Of a stretch of DNA of 64,000 bases, positions 18,563 through 27,959 are shown piece after piece. Numbering within the stretch: the first letter of the stretch is position 1; each line of letters starts with the position of its first letter. The position numbers and the translations under genes are program-made. The DNA lies in the NCBI GenBank assembly GCA_964023275.1, contig OZ029928.1, positions 372,001 to 436,000 on the forward strand, in the 5' to 3' direction. Below the pieces are notes generated by a model, which saw nothing but the letters and a program-made list of their open reading frames with translations, was not told the DNA's origin and ran no database searches. This DNA is from Norana najaformis. Its lineage: Eukaryota; Annelida; Clitellata; Crassiclitellata; Hormogastridae.

Positions 18563-20087
18563 TGTAACCCCCTTTCTAAATCCTCCTTTGTCTAGATCTA
18601 GTGACTATAGATGGCAGTCACTTTACATTACCTCATGGTACCTACAAGCTTGTTTAGGCTGTAGGTAGATATACATGTTAATTGGGGTTTTGTCTCCTGA
18701 TATGATAATTATAGGTCAGACTCAAATCAACATGCAATATCTAGCGGAAATTGTAAGGATATTACAATAGCTCGTATCTTTCCACTACCATCTTGTATTA
18801 TAATGTCTGATTGAATAAGAATGAACAAAGTCAATTGTTGCAAATCAATCAATGTATTATATATAGTTCAATGACTTAATTAATGCTTAATTAAGGCCAG
18901 CTTCTTATCAAGCCTAGATCTTTAACACTACCCACCCACAAGCTTGGATGGCCATTTCCCCTGTGCACTGACTCTGATGAAGTCTGAACAGTTTCACTGT
19001 AAGTTGCAGTGAGTTGGCATCGACGTAGTAGGATAAGATTGTCACTCACCACTAGCTGTCTCTGCACAAACGATTCTTTTCACCACGCCGACATACCCTT
19101 GGATAAAAGTCTTTCGTAGAAGGTATTTTGAGCGAAATCCTTGCTGTTCAAGGATGAGAATCCACGCGATTCGATCGTTATCGTCCGAAGGAATGTTCCT
19201 TGACGAGATGTGGTTGCACTGTAGAGTCGAAGACTTTTAACTCGCGCCGCTAAGTCCGTTTCGAAGCAATTACATGGAATTAATCCAAACTTCCAGACGT
19301 TAGTTTCTTGATGAACACTTTGTCAGTTCGCAACCGAAACACAGGTGAAGAACCCGTAATACATGAGCCTTTATATACTCATTATTCGAGAAAACAGTTC
19401 GACTTGACAAGTCCGCAACTGATCACTTATTTCTCGGAGTCACGCTGAATTGTAACTAGGACCTTCCTGTACAAAATCCAGCCGTGAACTGAACTTCTTC
19501 AACGGTTTTCACCGCGAATCGACATCGTCAAACGGTTGGCCGAAAGTGTCGTCTGCATCTTTCACCCACATTTGCAGTGATTTCAGCGTCCTTCGTTGAG
19601 ATAGTCGTCTGCTCCTTGTTTACTAATGATATGGAGTTACGTCCACTGCGCCCCCTTATTGGCTGGCTACTTCCAATGGCAACGTGCTGCCATTGGCCGA
19701 AAATCCCCCAAGTAAAATCCCGATTGGCTGACAATCGAAACATCGGTTTGAAATCTCCTTCGAAATGACTCGCAAACTTTGGCAGATTGCGAATAAAACA
19801 ATTCATCAACATTCACGTTGATCACACGTAAAAATAGTTCAGAAACCCATTCATTGTTCCCCGTAATTAGTATATTTTTAGACCCTATGCTGGCCTTGCT
19901 ATTTTGGTTAGTTTAAACGCCCTAAGCCGGCCATGTATCTTAAGTGAGTAATCGCGTTAGTCAACACAAACGCTTATTCTAACATACGCAAAACCATGTC
20001 AATTATATGCATAGTTCATACAATAGCAATAGCAAAATCAACTGAACTTGATCAACATAGCGAGAACATATATAGATTTAGTCTACA
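18563..20087 (-). repeat. LTR copy 3 (outermost 5' LTR in element sense)
   Basis: A 1,525-bp LTR. Its right end GTCTACA abuts CGGTGACAGGG, where the fibre-like frame resumes. It should be the promoter-bearing LTR for the right-hand unit. Confidence 0.95.
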
Positions 20088-21339
20088 CGGTGACAGGGTG
20101 ACTGGACTCCCTACAGATGTACCAACATCTGAAAACGACGCAGCGAGTGTAGCACAAGTGATGAAAGTGGTCACCGATGCCACAACAAAGGGTGGGGCTC
20201 CTGAGGAGCCAACATGTCTGACAAACAAGCAATACGTTGATACTCAAGTTGCCCAGCGCGTCCTCAAAACTGGTGACTATATGACGGACAATTTGGCCAT
20301 GCGAGGTAACAGAGTGACTGGTCTTCCCACAACAGCACCAGAAAGCACCAGCGATGCCACGAGCTTAGCACAAGTAACGCGGCTGATTACCGAGGGTACG
20401 GCACAATTAGCCACCAAACAGTTCGTGGACACTCTGGAAACTGCCATTAGGAGGTATGCCGACGAAAAAGATGCTGTTGTCAAAACGTATGGAGATGAGA
20501 AGGTCGTCGCTGCCATACAATATGCCGACGAGAAGGACGTTATCGTTAAAAAGTATGCCGACGAAAAAGCTGCTATCGTTAAGAGATATGTGGACGAGAA
20601 GCCCACCGCCAATAGGCAATATGCCGACGAGAAGAATGTTGGCGTCACAAACTCACAGTAGCCAAGACTGGCGATACAATGTCAGGTGCTCTTGTTGTGC
20701 CTCAACTCGCCATTGGTGTAGAAGTTTGGGGAGATTTTATACCTGAGATCGATATAAAACTTGGAAGCACTTTGTCCGCGACTGAGCTGAACTATGGCGT
20801 GCGGATACGTAAGGCAGACAATACGGCCTGCTGGCAAGCCACATGGGATTCCGAAGGGTTTATAATCTACCGTTGCGACGGAAATACCACAACCAAAATC
20901 TGTACTTTTTCAAATTCGAGGTTGATGGGGCTGCAAGGCCCCGAAAATACTGAAGACGCGGCTACCAAGAGTTATGTGAACGACGTGATTATTCACAGCA
21001 ATGATTGGTACGTACCATCCTTGAGCGGAAATAATTAAAAATCCGGCTTCATAGATCCAGATTCAGTGTCCAACAGCTGTACGCATTTGGAAAGTCCATC
21101 TCGCCGGTCGGAGATCTAACACAGAACGGATTACGCGGTGGAAACTCGAAGGCTCCAACGGTGGCAGATTCACGAATATTCTGCGATCTACCGCCGTGTT
21201 GGGTAAACTAGCGCAAGAGTTTGTCACTACAACAACTTCGTCCTATAGCATCTACCGGTTAAGCATACTTGCCGCAGAATCAACGAAAACAGGGCTTTCA
21301 CACTTCCAAATCTTTTCACGAGCATATCCGTGGAGTTGA
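20088..21339 (+). pseudogene. fibre-like attachment protein, central and C-terminal part
   Basis: Directly after LTR3 the frame reads RVTGLPTDVP and then repeats the module NKQYVDTQV, GDYMTDNLAMRGNRVTGLP, SDATSLAQV. A run of 10-12-residue units of the type YADEKDAVVK (about 20450-20640) follows and looks like a trimeric coiled-coil shaft. After a frame change near 20655 it continues as KTGDTMSGALVV and a beta-rich head (WQATWDSEGFIIYRCDG) to a stop at 21036-21038. A further frame from 21088 to 21339 has TRWKLEGSNGGRFTNIL and a GLSHFQIFS end, like a discoidin/F5-8C-type galactose-binding fold. The whole suggests shaft plus receptor-binding head of a virus-like fibre. Several frame breaks disable it. 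Confidence 0.6.
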
Positions 21340-21415
21340 CAATCGACCTCCCCCGATTAAAAACAAAAAAACAGTTAGTGTTACATTGTCTCTATTTATT
21401 ATCTCAACGAATGAC

Positions 21416-21983
21416 ATGGCGACTGACATGCACTTCAAAATCCGAGCGTACTTGAGGCAGAATAGGGAGGCCGACATGACCAAATATTACCTGAACTGGA
21501 TAAATGGGGTGACCACAATAGGCCATTGGGGCTATGATAACTTTACTGCTCCTACACCCGAGCTTGTGGCTGATGTGTATCAGGAATTCCTGGATTATGA
21601 GGATGAAACCATTTACGCGTACGACATCTACAGACTCTCTTATGTAACAGTCAGTCTGGATGAGGATAAGATATTTCCGATAGCTGCTGCGGTGTCCATG
21701 TGTGAGTTCTTACAATCCACCAAAATGGGTTTCAGTGGGCCCTGGCTATTGGAGATTTCGCTTGTGTGGTCATTATGACCGCGAGGTTAAATTCACTATT
21801 AGCCCGGAAGGACTAACTAGTACCCATTTCACAAGCAACACTATGAATGGAAGTTTTAATTTTAGCTGTATATTTAACACGACCAGACGTCGAGATGTTA
21901 AAGTTTCGGTGCCTTTAATGCGTAGTTATACTGGTGGATTTCCTACTGAATCAAACGTCATTCTAGTGGTAGAGAAACTATAA
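21416..21983 (+). pseudogene. unknown protein of the viral block, one frameshift
   Basis: I do not recognise this gene. The likely start is ATG 21416 (MATDMHFKIRAYLRQNREAD), giving about 120 residues to 21778. The similar-looking continuation is in another frame (21702-21983) and starts around GPGYWRFRLCGHYDREVKF. Both parts are rich in aromatic and beta-forming residues (YDIYRLSYVTVSLDED, NGSFNFSCIFNTTRRRDVKV), so a compact beta-sandwich such as a capsid decoration protein is possible but unproven. It sits between the fibre gene and the membrane-protein gene, all on the plus strand and 2 bp from the latter, which implies it belongs to the same viral block. The frame change lies near 21720-21760. 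Confidence 0.45.
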
Positions 21984-21985
21984 AC

Positions 21986-22546
21986 ATGTCGCTGTATCCA
22001 ACTCTTTCCGATCCTATCTCTTCAACCGAGATGACATCGTCCACGTTCCGCCTGCAGAAAATAGGTGAACTCGAAGCCTTCCTCAGATCGGAGATTGAAG
22101 CCCGGGATCGTCTTCACAAGAAGTATCGTAGAGCAGTAAATGTAAACGATAGTGCATCTGCCGCCCTTGCATTTATCGGTCTTGGGGTGGGTGTTGGAGG
22201 CGCAGCCGTGCTGGCGACTCGGGTTGGACTCGTTCTCGGTCTAATCCTTGAGGGTATCACCACGCTGGCTACCCTGCTTGAAATTGTAGGCGTCGCCATA
22301 AGCCGAAGATTTCCTACAAAAGCGGCAAAACATGAAGCAGTTCGTGTGCTCGCCAGTAGCAAGCTAAACACCATCCACAGTCAAAACTCGAAAGCGTTGG
22401 AAGACACCGCGATTAGTGATGATGAGCATAAGCTGATCCTCGATGAGGTTGAAAAATATCGGGTTATGAAAGAAGAGATCCGTGTACTGCGAAATTTCTT
22501 CCGGCGACAAATTCCTTCTGAAAACTTGTGTCATTGGTTCACGTGA
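21986..22546 (+). CDS. membrane protein of the Maverick-like block
   Basis: A 186-aa frame starting MSLYPTLSDP. Residues about 25-50 are charged. Residues about 55-105 form a long Gly/Ala/Val-rich hydrophobic hairpin (FIGLGVGVGGAAVLATRVGL and LGLILEGITTLATLLEIVGV). The C-terminal third is a charged helix (DDEHKLILDEVEKYRVMKEE). Proteins with an MSLYP start, a Gly-rich double membrane segment and a charged tail are common uncharacterised products of Maverick/adintovirus-like elements; a role in an internal virion membrane or entry is only a guess. The last 20 codons lie in a 31-bp repeat (22488-22518) that recurs inverted at 25669-25699, so the natural C-terminus is probably replaced. This is the best-preserved frame of the block. 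Confidence 0.5.
   Translation: MSLYPTLSDPISSTEMTSSTFRLQKIGELEAFLRSEIEARDRLHKKYRRAVNVNDSASAALAFIGLGVGVGGAAVLATRVGLVLGLILEGITTLATLLEIVGVAISRRFPTKAAKHEAVRVLASSKLNTIHSQNSKALEDTAISDDEHKLILDEVEKYRVMKEEIRVLRNFFRRQIPSENLCHWFT
22488..22518 (+). repeat. 31-bp inverted repeat, left arm
   Basis: The arm begins TGCGAAATTTCTTCC and is matched perfectly, in reverse complement, at 25669-25699. The pair flanks about 3.15 kb of repeats and transposon remnants. The arms may be ends of a composite mobile element, or two dispersed copies of one short repeat. Confidence 0.7.
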
Positions 22547-22654
22547 CATATGAGGTCACATAGCAACGTAGAGGCCTGAGCCTCGTGTTCATTGCGAGAT
22601 ATATTCCGGGTATGTTACTAAAATACGCGTGATAAGTAAATCATTTCTAACAAA

Positions 22655-22720
22655 CAAATAAATAATAATAATAATAATGATTATTATTATTATGTAATAA
22701 TTTATAATTAACAAATAATT
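22655..22720. repeat. AAT/ATT trinucleotide repeat with hairpin symmetry
   Basis: A run of AAT units meets a run of ATT units (AATAATAATGATTATTATT), then AT-rich sequence. It is a simple-sequence tract that can fold on itself. Confidence 0.8.
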
Positions 22721-23015
22721 GTGAAAGTCCGCCAATCATTCCCCTCGTGACCCACTTTCCTTTATCTCGGGGCGTACTGTATGTCAAGTTGGAAGTCATA
22801 TTCATATTCGCCAGATTCGGGGTCATGCTAATGTCCAGATTCCCAGTGGTTACCGAAATGTTTAGTCATAGACAGACTCGGCTCTCGTTAACATAAAAGA
22901 GCGTCATAAGCCCTACACTGTACCCATGAGCCTATTCAGAACGCTCAACAACTAGTGGTCAGATTAACAAGTCTCTGCAGCACCCCTGCAAACGCCCATT
23001 ATATTGCATGGTAGA

Positions 23016-23330
23016 AACTACTGCAAATTCGCGAGCAGAAATGACATACTCATCCCGAATGGAAACCAAAGCGCTTCACAGACCACACCCCAAACTTAGG
23101 ACTCTCCAAAACGACCAATAGCTATCCGTTACACTAAGTAACATTTCCGCTGGAAGCCTTCAAACTTTCCATTTCAATGAATTGCTCTGCATGGCAAGAA
23201 CTATTGCAGGGATGAGGTGGGTGGTCTGTGAAGCGCTTTAGTTTCCATTGGGGATGAGTATGTCATTTCTGCTCGCGAACTTGCAATAGTTCTGACCATA
23301 CTGTCTAATGCATTGAAATGGGAAGTTTCA
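23016..23330. repeat. nested foldback repeat
   Basis: Bases 23016-23086 are repeated as a reverse complement at 23221-23291 with only a few mismatches (about 71-bp arms). A second inverted pair lies at 23163-23207 against 23282-23328. A diverged direct copy of the right arm is visible at 23401-23466. No coding capacity is seen. The structure fits a foldback-type non-autonomous DNA element or its rearranged remains. From 23467 to 23659 I see nothing. Confidence 0.7.
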
Positions 23331-23659
23331 AGGGCTATAGCTGAGATGCGGGTGATTGTAACAGATATGTTCTGGGTGTTTGGGTAGTAATGTGAGCGAG
23401 GAGTATAGTATTTGATGCGCTTTGATTTGAGATGGGGATGAATATGTTACTTTTGCTGGCGAAGTTTTGTTGAGATTGAGTTGGCTGTTAGGGTGTCGAA
23501 TGTGAACATGAATATGCGGACTAACTTGACAGACAGCGGCTTCGACCTTTTAACTGTAATATGCCCTATGAGGTTATGACGCCAAAATTTTTATTTCTAA
23601 AAATATAACTGTGCTACAAAGACTTGCCAGTTTCAACTGGCTTGTTTATACATTAATTA

Positions 23660-25441
23660 CACTGGCCAACACATAATTTGTTGCCTCAAATGTTAGAACT
23701 GTTTCTGGGTATATTTGACCTGCTGATTCCAGAAAAGGCACCAGTTTTCTCCCAGCAGGTCTAGTTTTCGAGATATAGAACATTATGCCATATACCAGTC
23801 CTTGCCTCTGCTCGCCCATAAAACATAAGGCTATAGCTATAATTATGTAGTGCTCAATTTATTATGTGATACACTAAATAAACATAATAATACAAATACT
23901 TAAAAGAAAATGGTAGTACCTGAAACTGTACTTATATGATACCAAACAGAACAAGTTTGTTATAAAAATTTCAAGTCATTCGACACCGAAGAAGCTCCTT
24001 TTGTACGATTTCCGAGTGTGGCATCTGCCGGAACAATCGCGCATAATATTCCAGCAATAGTCTGCCATCATGTGTGCATCCCATCTTCCTTGATATCGAT
24101 TTTCCATTGTTTTGATGTCTTGGTGAAATCTTTCACCTTGCTCTTCGCTGAATCACCAAGATTCTCTGGAAAGCGATCTAAGTGACTGTGGAGATAATGG
24201 ACTTTAATGCTCATGTTGCAGCCAAGCTTGTTGAAATGAAGAAGCATATCCTCTACTAGTTGTGCATAATTGTCTGCCTTTTTGTTGCCAAGAAAATGTT
24301 TAGTTACAAGAACAAAGGAAGACCAGGCACAAGATTCGATTTCATTCACTGATGGTATGAAAAGTGGGTCATTCATAAGTTGCCTGATCTGTGGACCATC
24401 GAAGATTCCAGCCTTCAATTTTTCCATTGTAATTCCTGGTAACTTGTGTACTATGTATTCGAAGCATGAACCTTCTTTATTCAAAGCCCTGACAAATTGT
24501 TTCATCAGGCCTAGCTTTATATGTAGTGGTGGCAGTATGATCCTATCTCGTGCCACCAAAGATTCCTTGATTACATTTTGAGCTCCAACCAAAGGCCAAT
24601 CTTTTCTAGTCCAATGTTCATGCTTGGCTCTACTGTCCCAAAGACACAAAAAGCAGGGATACTTTGTGTAGCCACTTTGTTGACCAAGGAGGAAATTTAC
24701 CATCTTCAAGTCTACACAAATTACCCATTGATGTTCTTTGTATTTTATCTTTTCCAGTACTAAAGAGATGGCATTGTACTCTTCTTTCATCCTGGTGGAG
24801 TGACCGATTGGAATAGAACCAAATTTGTTGCCGTTATTTAAAAGCACTCATTTCAGACTACGTTTTGAACTGTCGATAAAAAGACGCCACTCATCTGGGC
24901 TGTAATCCGACAGACCAATTTTCTTCAATAAGTTGCTGATGTCATTACAGAATACTAGGTTGTTGTCTTCGGTAAAGATTAGCAGCAAATCCTTTTCTCT
25001 GTTTCTATAAATTGTAATTTTCATTCCAGGCTGAAGTGCATTCTTTTCCTTTAGTCTGGACGCAAGCAATTCAGAGGACTCTTTGGAAAGATTTAAGTCC
25101 CTGATCAGATCACTCAACTCTTTTTGGTCAAAACGTTCACTGTGTGAAGTTGATTGGAAATCACTGTCACTGCCTCCACTTTCTTCACTTTCGTCATCTT
25201 GTCCAATATTGGACATGCAAGTCTCATCGTCTGAGAGCTGAGGTAGTTCGCGAAAAGGTGGAACTGGTACAATATCCGAATGCGGAACAGGTCTCCTGGC
25301 TGAAGGTATATCAGGGTAAGACAACTTGTGACGATTATTTCGATTGATGCCTATGATATTAACCATACAAAAGTAACAGTCGTCGAAGTGGTTTATCTGT
25401 TCCCTCCAAACCATCGGTACACCAAATTTCAGGCAGCTTCT
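23660..25441 (-). mobile_element. CACTGG-ended DNA transposon, truncated copy
   Basis: The left end, CACTGGCCAACACATAA, and the following sequence match the complete element at 47294-49918 almost base for base, until homology stops abruptly at about 25441. The right terminal repeat and the N-terminal zinc-binding part of the gene are missing. From 25442 to 25588 the sequence is unrelated and I recognise nothing in it. Confidence 0.85.
24068..25441 (-). pseudogene. putative transposase, truncated and mutated copy
   Basis: Two frames (24848-25441 and 24068-24847) correspond to residues about 75 to 530 of the intact 567-aa protein at 47610-49313. Compared with that copy, this one lacks the N-terminal Cys-rich region and has TGA (24848-24850) in place of a Cys codon TGT. 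It also has a 15-bp in-frame deletion in the segment after KDWP and a 1-base deletion near 24147 that scrambles the final 35 residues. The central acidic/serine-rich linker and the CFLCLWDSRAKHEHW motif are retained. It cannot encode a working enzyme. Confidence 0.8.
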
Positions 25442-25588
25442 CACATTTTGTCTTAAATTTAATCGCAGGATCCTAATGTAATTAGCCCGGTATCCCACTT
25501 ACACGCTCTAATTACAATATTTCTTTGCATGGAGAGTAATCTGCTTCCTCAACAGACCAATTATTTATAAATTCGCCTATAACCATCC

Positions 25589-25699
25589 GGAAGCTATTTG
25601 TCAACGGAAGAGATTTCGCACGTATACAGTGCAAAATTTCATCCTGGCAACGGCATGGAGCATGGCCGGAAGGAATTTGTCGCCGGAAGAAATTTCGCA
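25589..25699 (-). repeat. 31-bp inverted repeat, right arm, with a diverged internal copy
   Basis: The perfect arm is 25669-25699. A diverged direct copy (CCGGAAGCTATTTGTC...) lies at 25588-25620. Within each arm a CCGGAAG-AATTT unit is itself repeated, so the sequence has internal repetition. Confidence 0.6.
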
Positions 25700-25729
25700 T
25701 GACACCGGCGTAAGTCCGTTAGCGAAGCT

Positions 25730-26002
25730 GTGATGAATGAAAAGACTAAAAACGAGCGGTCGAGAGGAAGACCGCGCGGTGTTGATGAAAAGGCTCGCAA
25801 CGCCGGCATCGCGTTTAGCCTAAGGTGCGTCTGTATTATAGCGACGCCTGACACAGTCGAACCCTCAGCTCCACCGCCCTATGAGTTGGATTTAAGAAAA
25901 ATTGGACGACAAAAAAGTCGGTTTTTCAATTTTATTTCTGGGGCGCATCGATCAGGTCGAATTCTTGCTAAATTTTCTGAAAATAGGTGTGAAAGTTTTT
26001 GA
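25730..26002 (+). CDS. short ORF with PSAP-PPPY motif, possible gene fragment
   Basis: A 90-aa frame whose middle reads VEPSAPPPYELDL. PSAP and PPxY are the two short peptides that recruit ESCRT-I and Nedd4-type ubiquitin ligases in budding or membrane-associated proteins; having both fused is typical of viral late domains. The N-terminal part is basic and Arg-rich (RSRGRPRG) and the C-terminal part reads into the TFIIB-like remnant on the other strand. I cannot place it in a family. It may be a fragment of a membrane-associated viral gene or a chance frame. Confidence 0.25.
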   Translation: MMNEKTKNERSRGRPRGVDEKARNAGIAFSLRCVCIIATPDTVEPSAPPPYELDLRKIGRQKSRFFNFISGAHRSGRILAKFSENRCESF

Positions 26003-26565
26003 GAGCGGTAATAAAACGGAAAATCGCATGTTTTCCGATATTACATCCTTTTGTGACGGTTTTCAACGAGATTTCTTATCGCGAACGTCTTAAAACTTCG
26101 TAAACGGTTGCAACTACCTTTGCTTTCTCACCGACTGTATACCTATATTATGTTCTTCTGCCTCATGAGCGATGGCTGTTATCGCAGGACATAGAGTGTC
26201 GTCCGTGTCTGTAATCATCTGACTTCGTTTTATGGAAGTACGTTGAACTTGATTATATAATGCAGCCGTAATTTCGAGCACGTTTTTTGGAAACGGCTTT
26301 CCACCGCTGTCGCAGTAAGCGTTATTATAAGACAGCAGTTCTTGCATGATATTACGGCGTTGCGTTTCTGTATTATATGTAATATTAATTCTGTTGAGAT
26401 CGCATAGTAAAAGCTATTTGGCCCTACAACTTTAAATCGAGGCCTAGGACGTATGCTTAAACTTTCCGACGATATTTTCGAACTATGATTAATTTCTGGA
26501 TAGAGAGGACCTTCAGAAATTCTGTGACATTTTGGATAGATAAATTCGAGATCATGAACTTCCAT
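25930..26565 (-). pseudogene. possible TFIIB-like transcription factor remnant, copy B
   Basis: Overlapping minus-strand frames read RFKVVGPNSFYY, then NIMQELLSYNNAYCDSGGK, FPKNVLEITAALYNQVQ and TLCPAITAIAHEAEEHNIGI. A degraded version of the copy A C-terminus follows. The helix pattern and spacing look like cyclin-type repeats of TFIIB-related initiation factors, including those of large DNA viruses. Nucleotides 25930-26225 align with 26823-27110 as a diverged direct repeat (roughly four bases in five matching by eye). Stops and frame changes break it. The family call is tentative. Confidence 0.4.
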
Positions 26566-26820
26566 CTAACACTGACACTGTGAACGCGTTTCCCATTTAG
26601 AATCCGTTGACGGTTGTTTTCACTCTTTCAACTGCCTCGTCTTTCGTTCTAACGACGATAACTTCGTCGCGAATGTACCAGACGACAAAAGACCGAATAG
26701 TTCGTCCATATCTTCGAAAGTAAATTTACGTCTTTTTAACGTTTAAATGGTTTATCTCTTATTTTCATCACCTCGCCGTTTCTCTAATTGGTTGAAACCT
26801 TGCTGTACTCTTTTTCAAAG

Positions 26821-27219
26821 TTAATTCTGGGGCGTATCGATCAGGCCAAATTTTAGATAAATATCCTGAAAATAGGTGTGAAAGCTTTTGAGAACGGCGA
26901 TAAAACGGGAAATCGTACTTTTATTAATATAACACCCTTGCGCGATGGTATCTAACGCGATTTCTTGTCCCGAACGTCTTAAAACTTCGTAAACGGTTGC
27001 TACTACCTTTGTTTTTCTCAACGACTGTATACCTATATTAAGTTCTTCTGCCGCATGAATGATGGTAGTTATTGCGGGACGTAGCGTGTCGTCTGTGATC
27101 TGTAATTTAGCAAATGTGGCTGTGATATGAGCACCTAAGCTCTTATATTCATCTCCTCGCCTTTTCTCTAATTGGCTGTAAAGCTCGTCGAGGACCTTCT
27201 AATAGTGCCTTCTAGTGCG
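26821..27219 (-). CDS. possible TFIIB-like cyclin-fold protein fragment, copy A
   Basis: A 133-codon frame without an obvious start reads LDELYSQLEKRRGDEYKSLG, TATFAKLQITDDTLRPAITT, then KTKVVATVYEVLRRSGQEIA and a helix with INKSTISRF. The order of helices, with a VVATVYEVLR core followed by a helix-turn-helix-like segment, resembles the second cyclin repeat of TFIIB. The upstream side (27220-27430) has CGK/CGGT-like Cys pairs in scattered frames that could be the remains of a zinc ribbon. It has no promoter or start that I can see, so it is probably a fragment of an endogenised viral or duplicated host gene. Confidence 0.4.
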
Positions 27220-27439
27220 TATCCCAATATTGTACAGCTTTTGCACCGCTTGTGTACCACCACATGGTTGACATAACCGAGTCATGGACTGTTTGCCTAC
27301 GCCGCAACTGCGGAATGGTACGGTTAGGATGGCACCGCGTTTAAGATGGGCTCTGTGCTGTCAACAGTACTCGCACCCGCATTGCTTGCCACATGTTCTC
27401 GTCTCTCCAACCAGGAGCCACGCGCATTGATTCTTTGCG

Positions 27440-27943
27440 TATTTATCTTTTCCAATCATTCTGGATGTGTATTCGATAAATACAAGCAATGTAAATATCT
27501 AAATGAAGCGTGACGTGGGCAACCCCGCTGATGGTGTTTGATAAATAATCAGCACTCGATGAGTCATCGACTGTACTCAAACCTGCGGCAGCCGCTAAAA
27601 GCCGACGCAGCAATGATAGCGCTCGGTGAGTCACCTCAAACCCGGTGTGATCACGTGAAGATCGCGTGACTGCGCTCAAACCGGCGGTGTGCGATGAGTC
27701 ATCGGCGCTGGGGTCGTCGATGGCTTGTCGTCGGTTTGATCACGTGACGGCGCTCAAACCGGCCGGTAAAAATGCTGACGCAGCACTGCGAGTAGATGTA
27801 AAAGGCCGCTGTTTGAGCGCAGTTTGCACTTAAATGACTCCGGCCGGGTTTGAGCGCAGTCGGTGAGTCATCGCCGGCTGCGCTCAAACCGGCCGGGGTC
27901 ATTTAAGTGCAAACTGCGCTCAAAGCGGCATTTTACATCTACT
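27440..27943. repeat. GCGCTCAAACCGG-rich repeat cluster ending in a long palindrome
   Basis: CGCTCAAACCGG units recur near 27672, 27751 and 27881, mixed with GTGAGTCATCG and TGATCACGTGA units. At the right edge, 27791-27859 and 27878-27943 are arms of a near-perfect palindrome with an 18-bp loop (inner text TTTGAGCGCAG and its complement). GC content is much higher than in the flanks. This is likely a foldback or MITE-type element; I found no target duplication. Confidence 0.75.
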
Positions 27944-27959
27944 GTCCTCAGATGTTTAA

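Larger units (their letters stand above)
4869..20087 (-). mobile_element. Tandem Ty3/gypsy-type LTR retrotransposon array (LTR-internal-LTR-internal-LTR)
   Basis: Three 1,525-bp LTRs (4869, 11716, 18563) alternate with two 5,322-bp internal regions, giving an exact 6,847-bp period. Each LTR is bounded by TG...CA. The flanks are CGGTC on the left and CGGTG on the right, consistent with a 4-5-bp target duplication. Both internal regions read on the minus strand: primer site, broken gag, then one long pol frame with order protease, integrase, reverse transcriptase, RNase H. The array interrupts a fibre-like gene. The only difference I noticed between LTRs is base 4888 (G), which is C at 11735 and at the equivalent place in LTR3. 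Near-identity implies recent origin. Confidence 0.95.
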
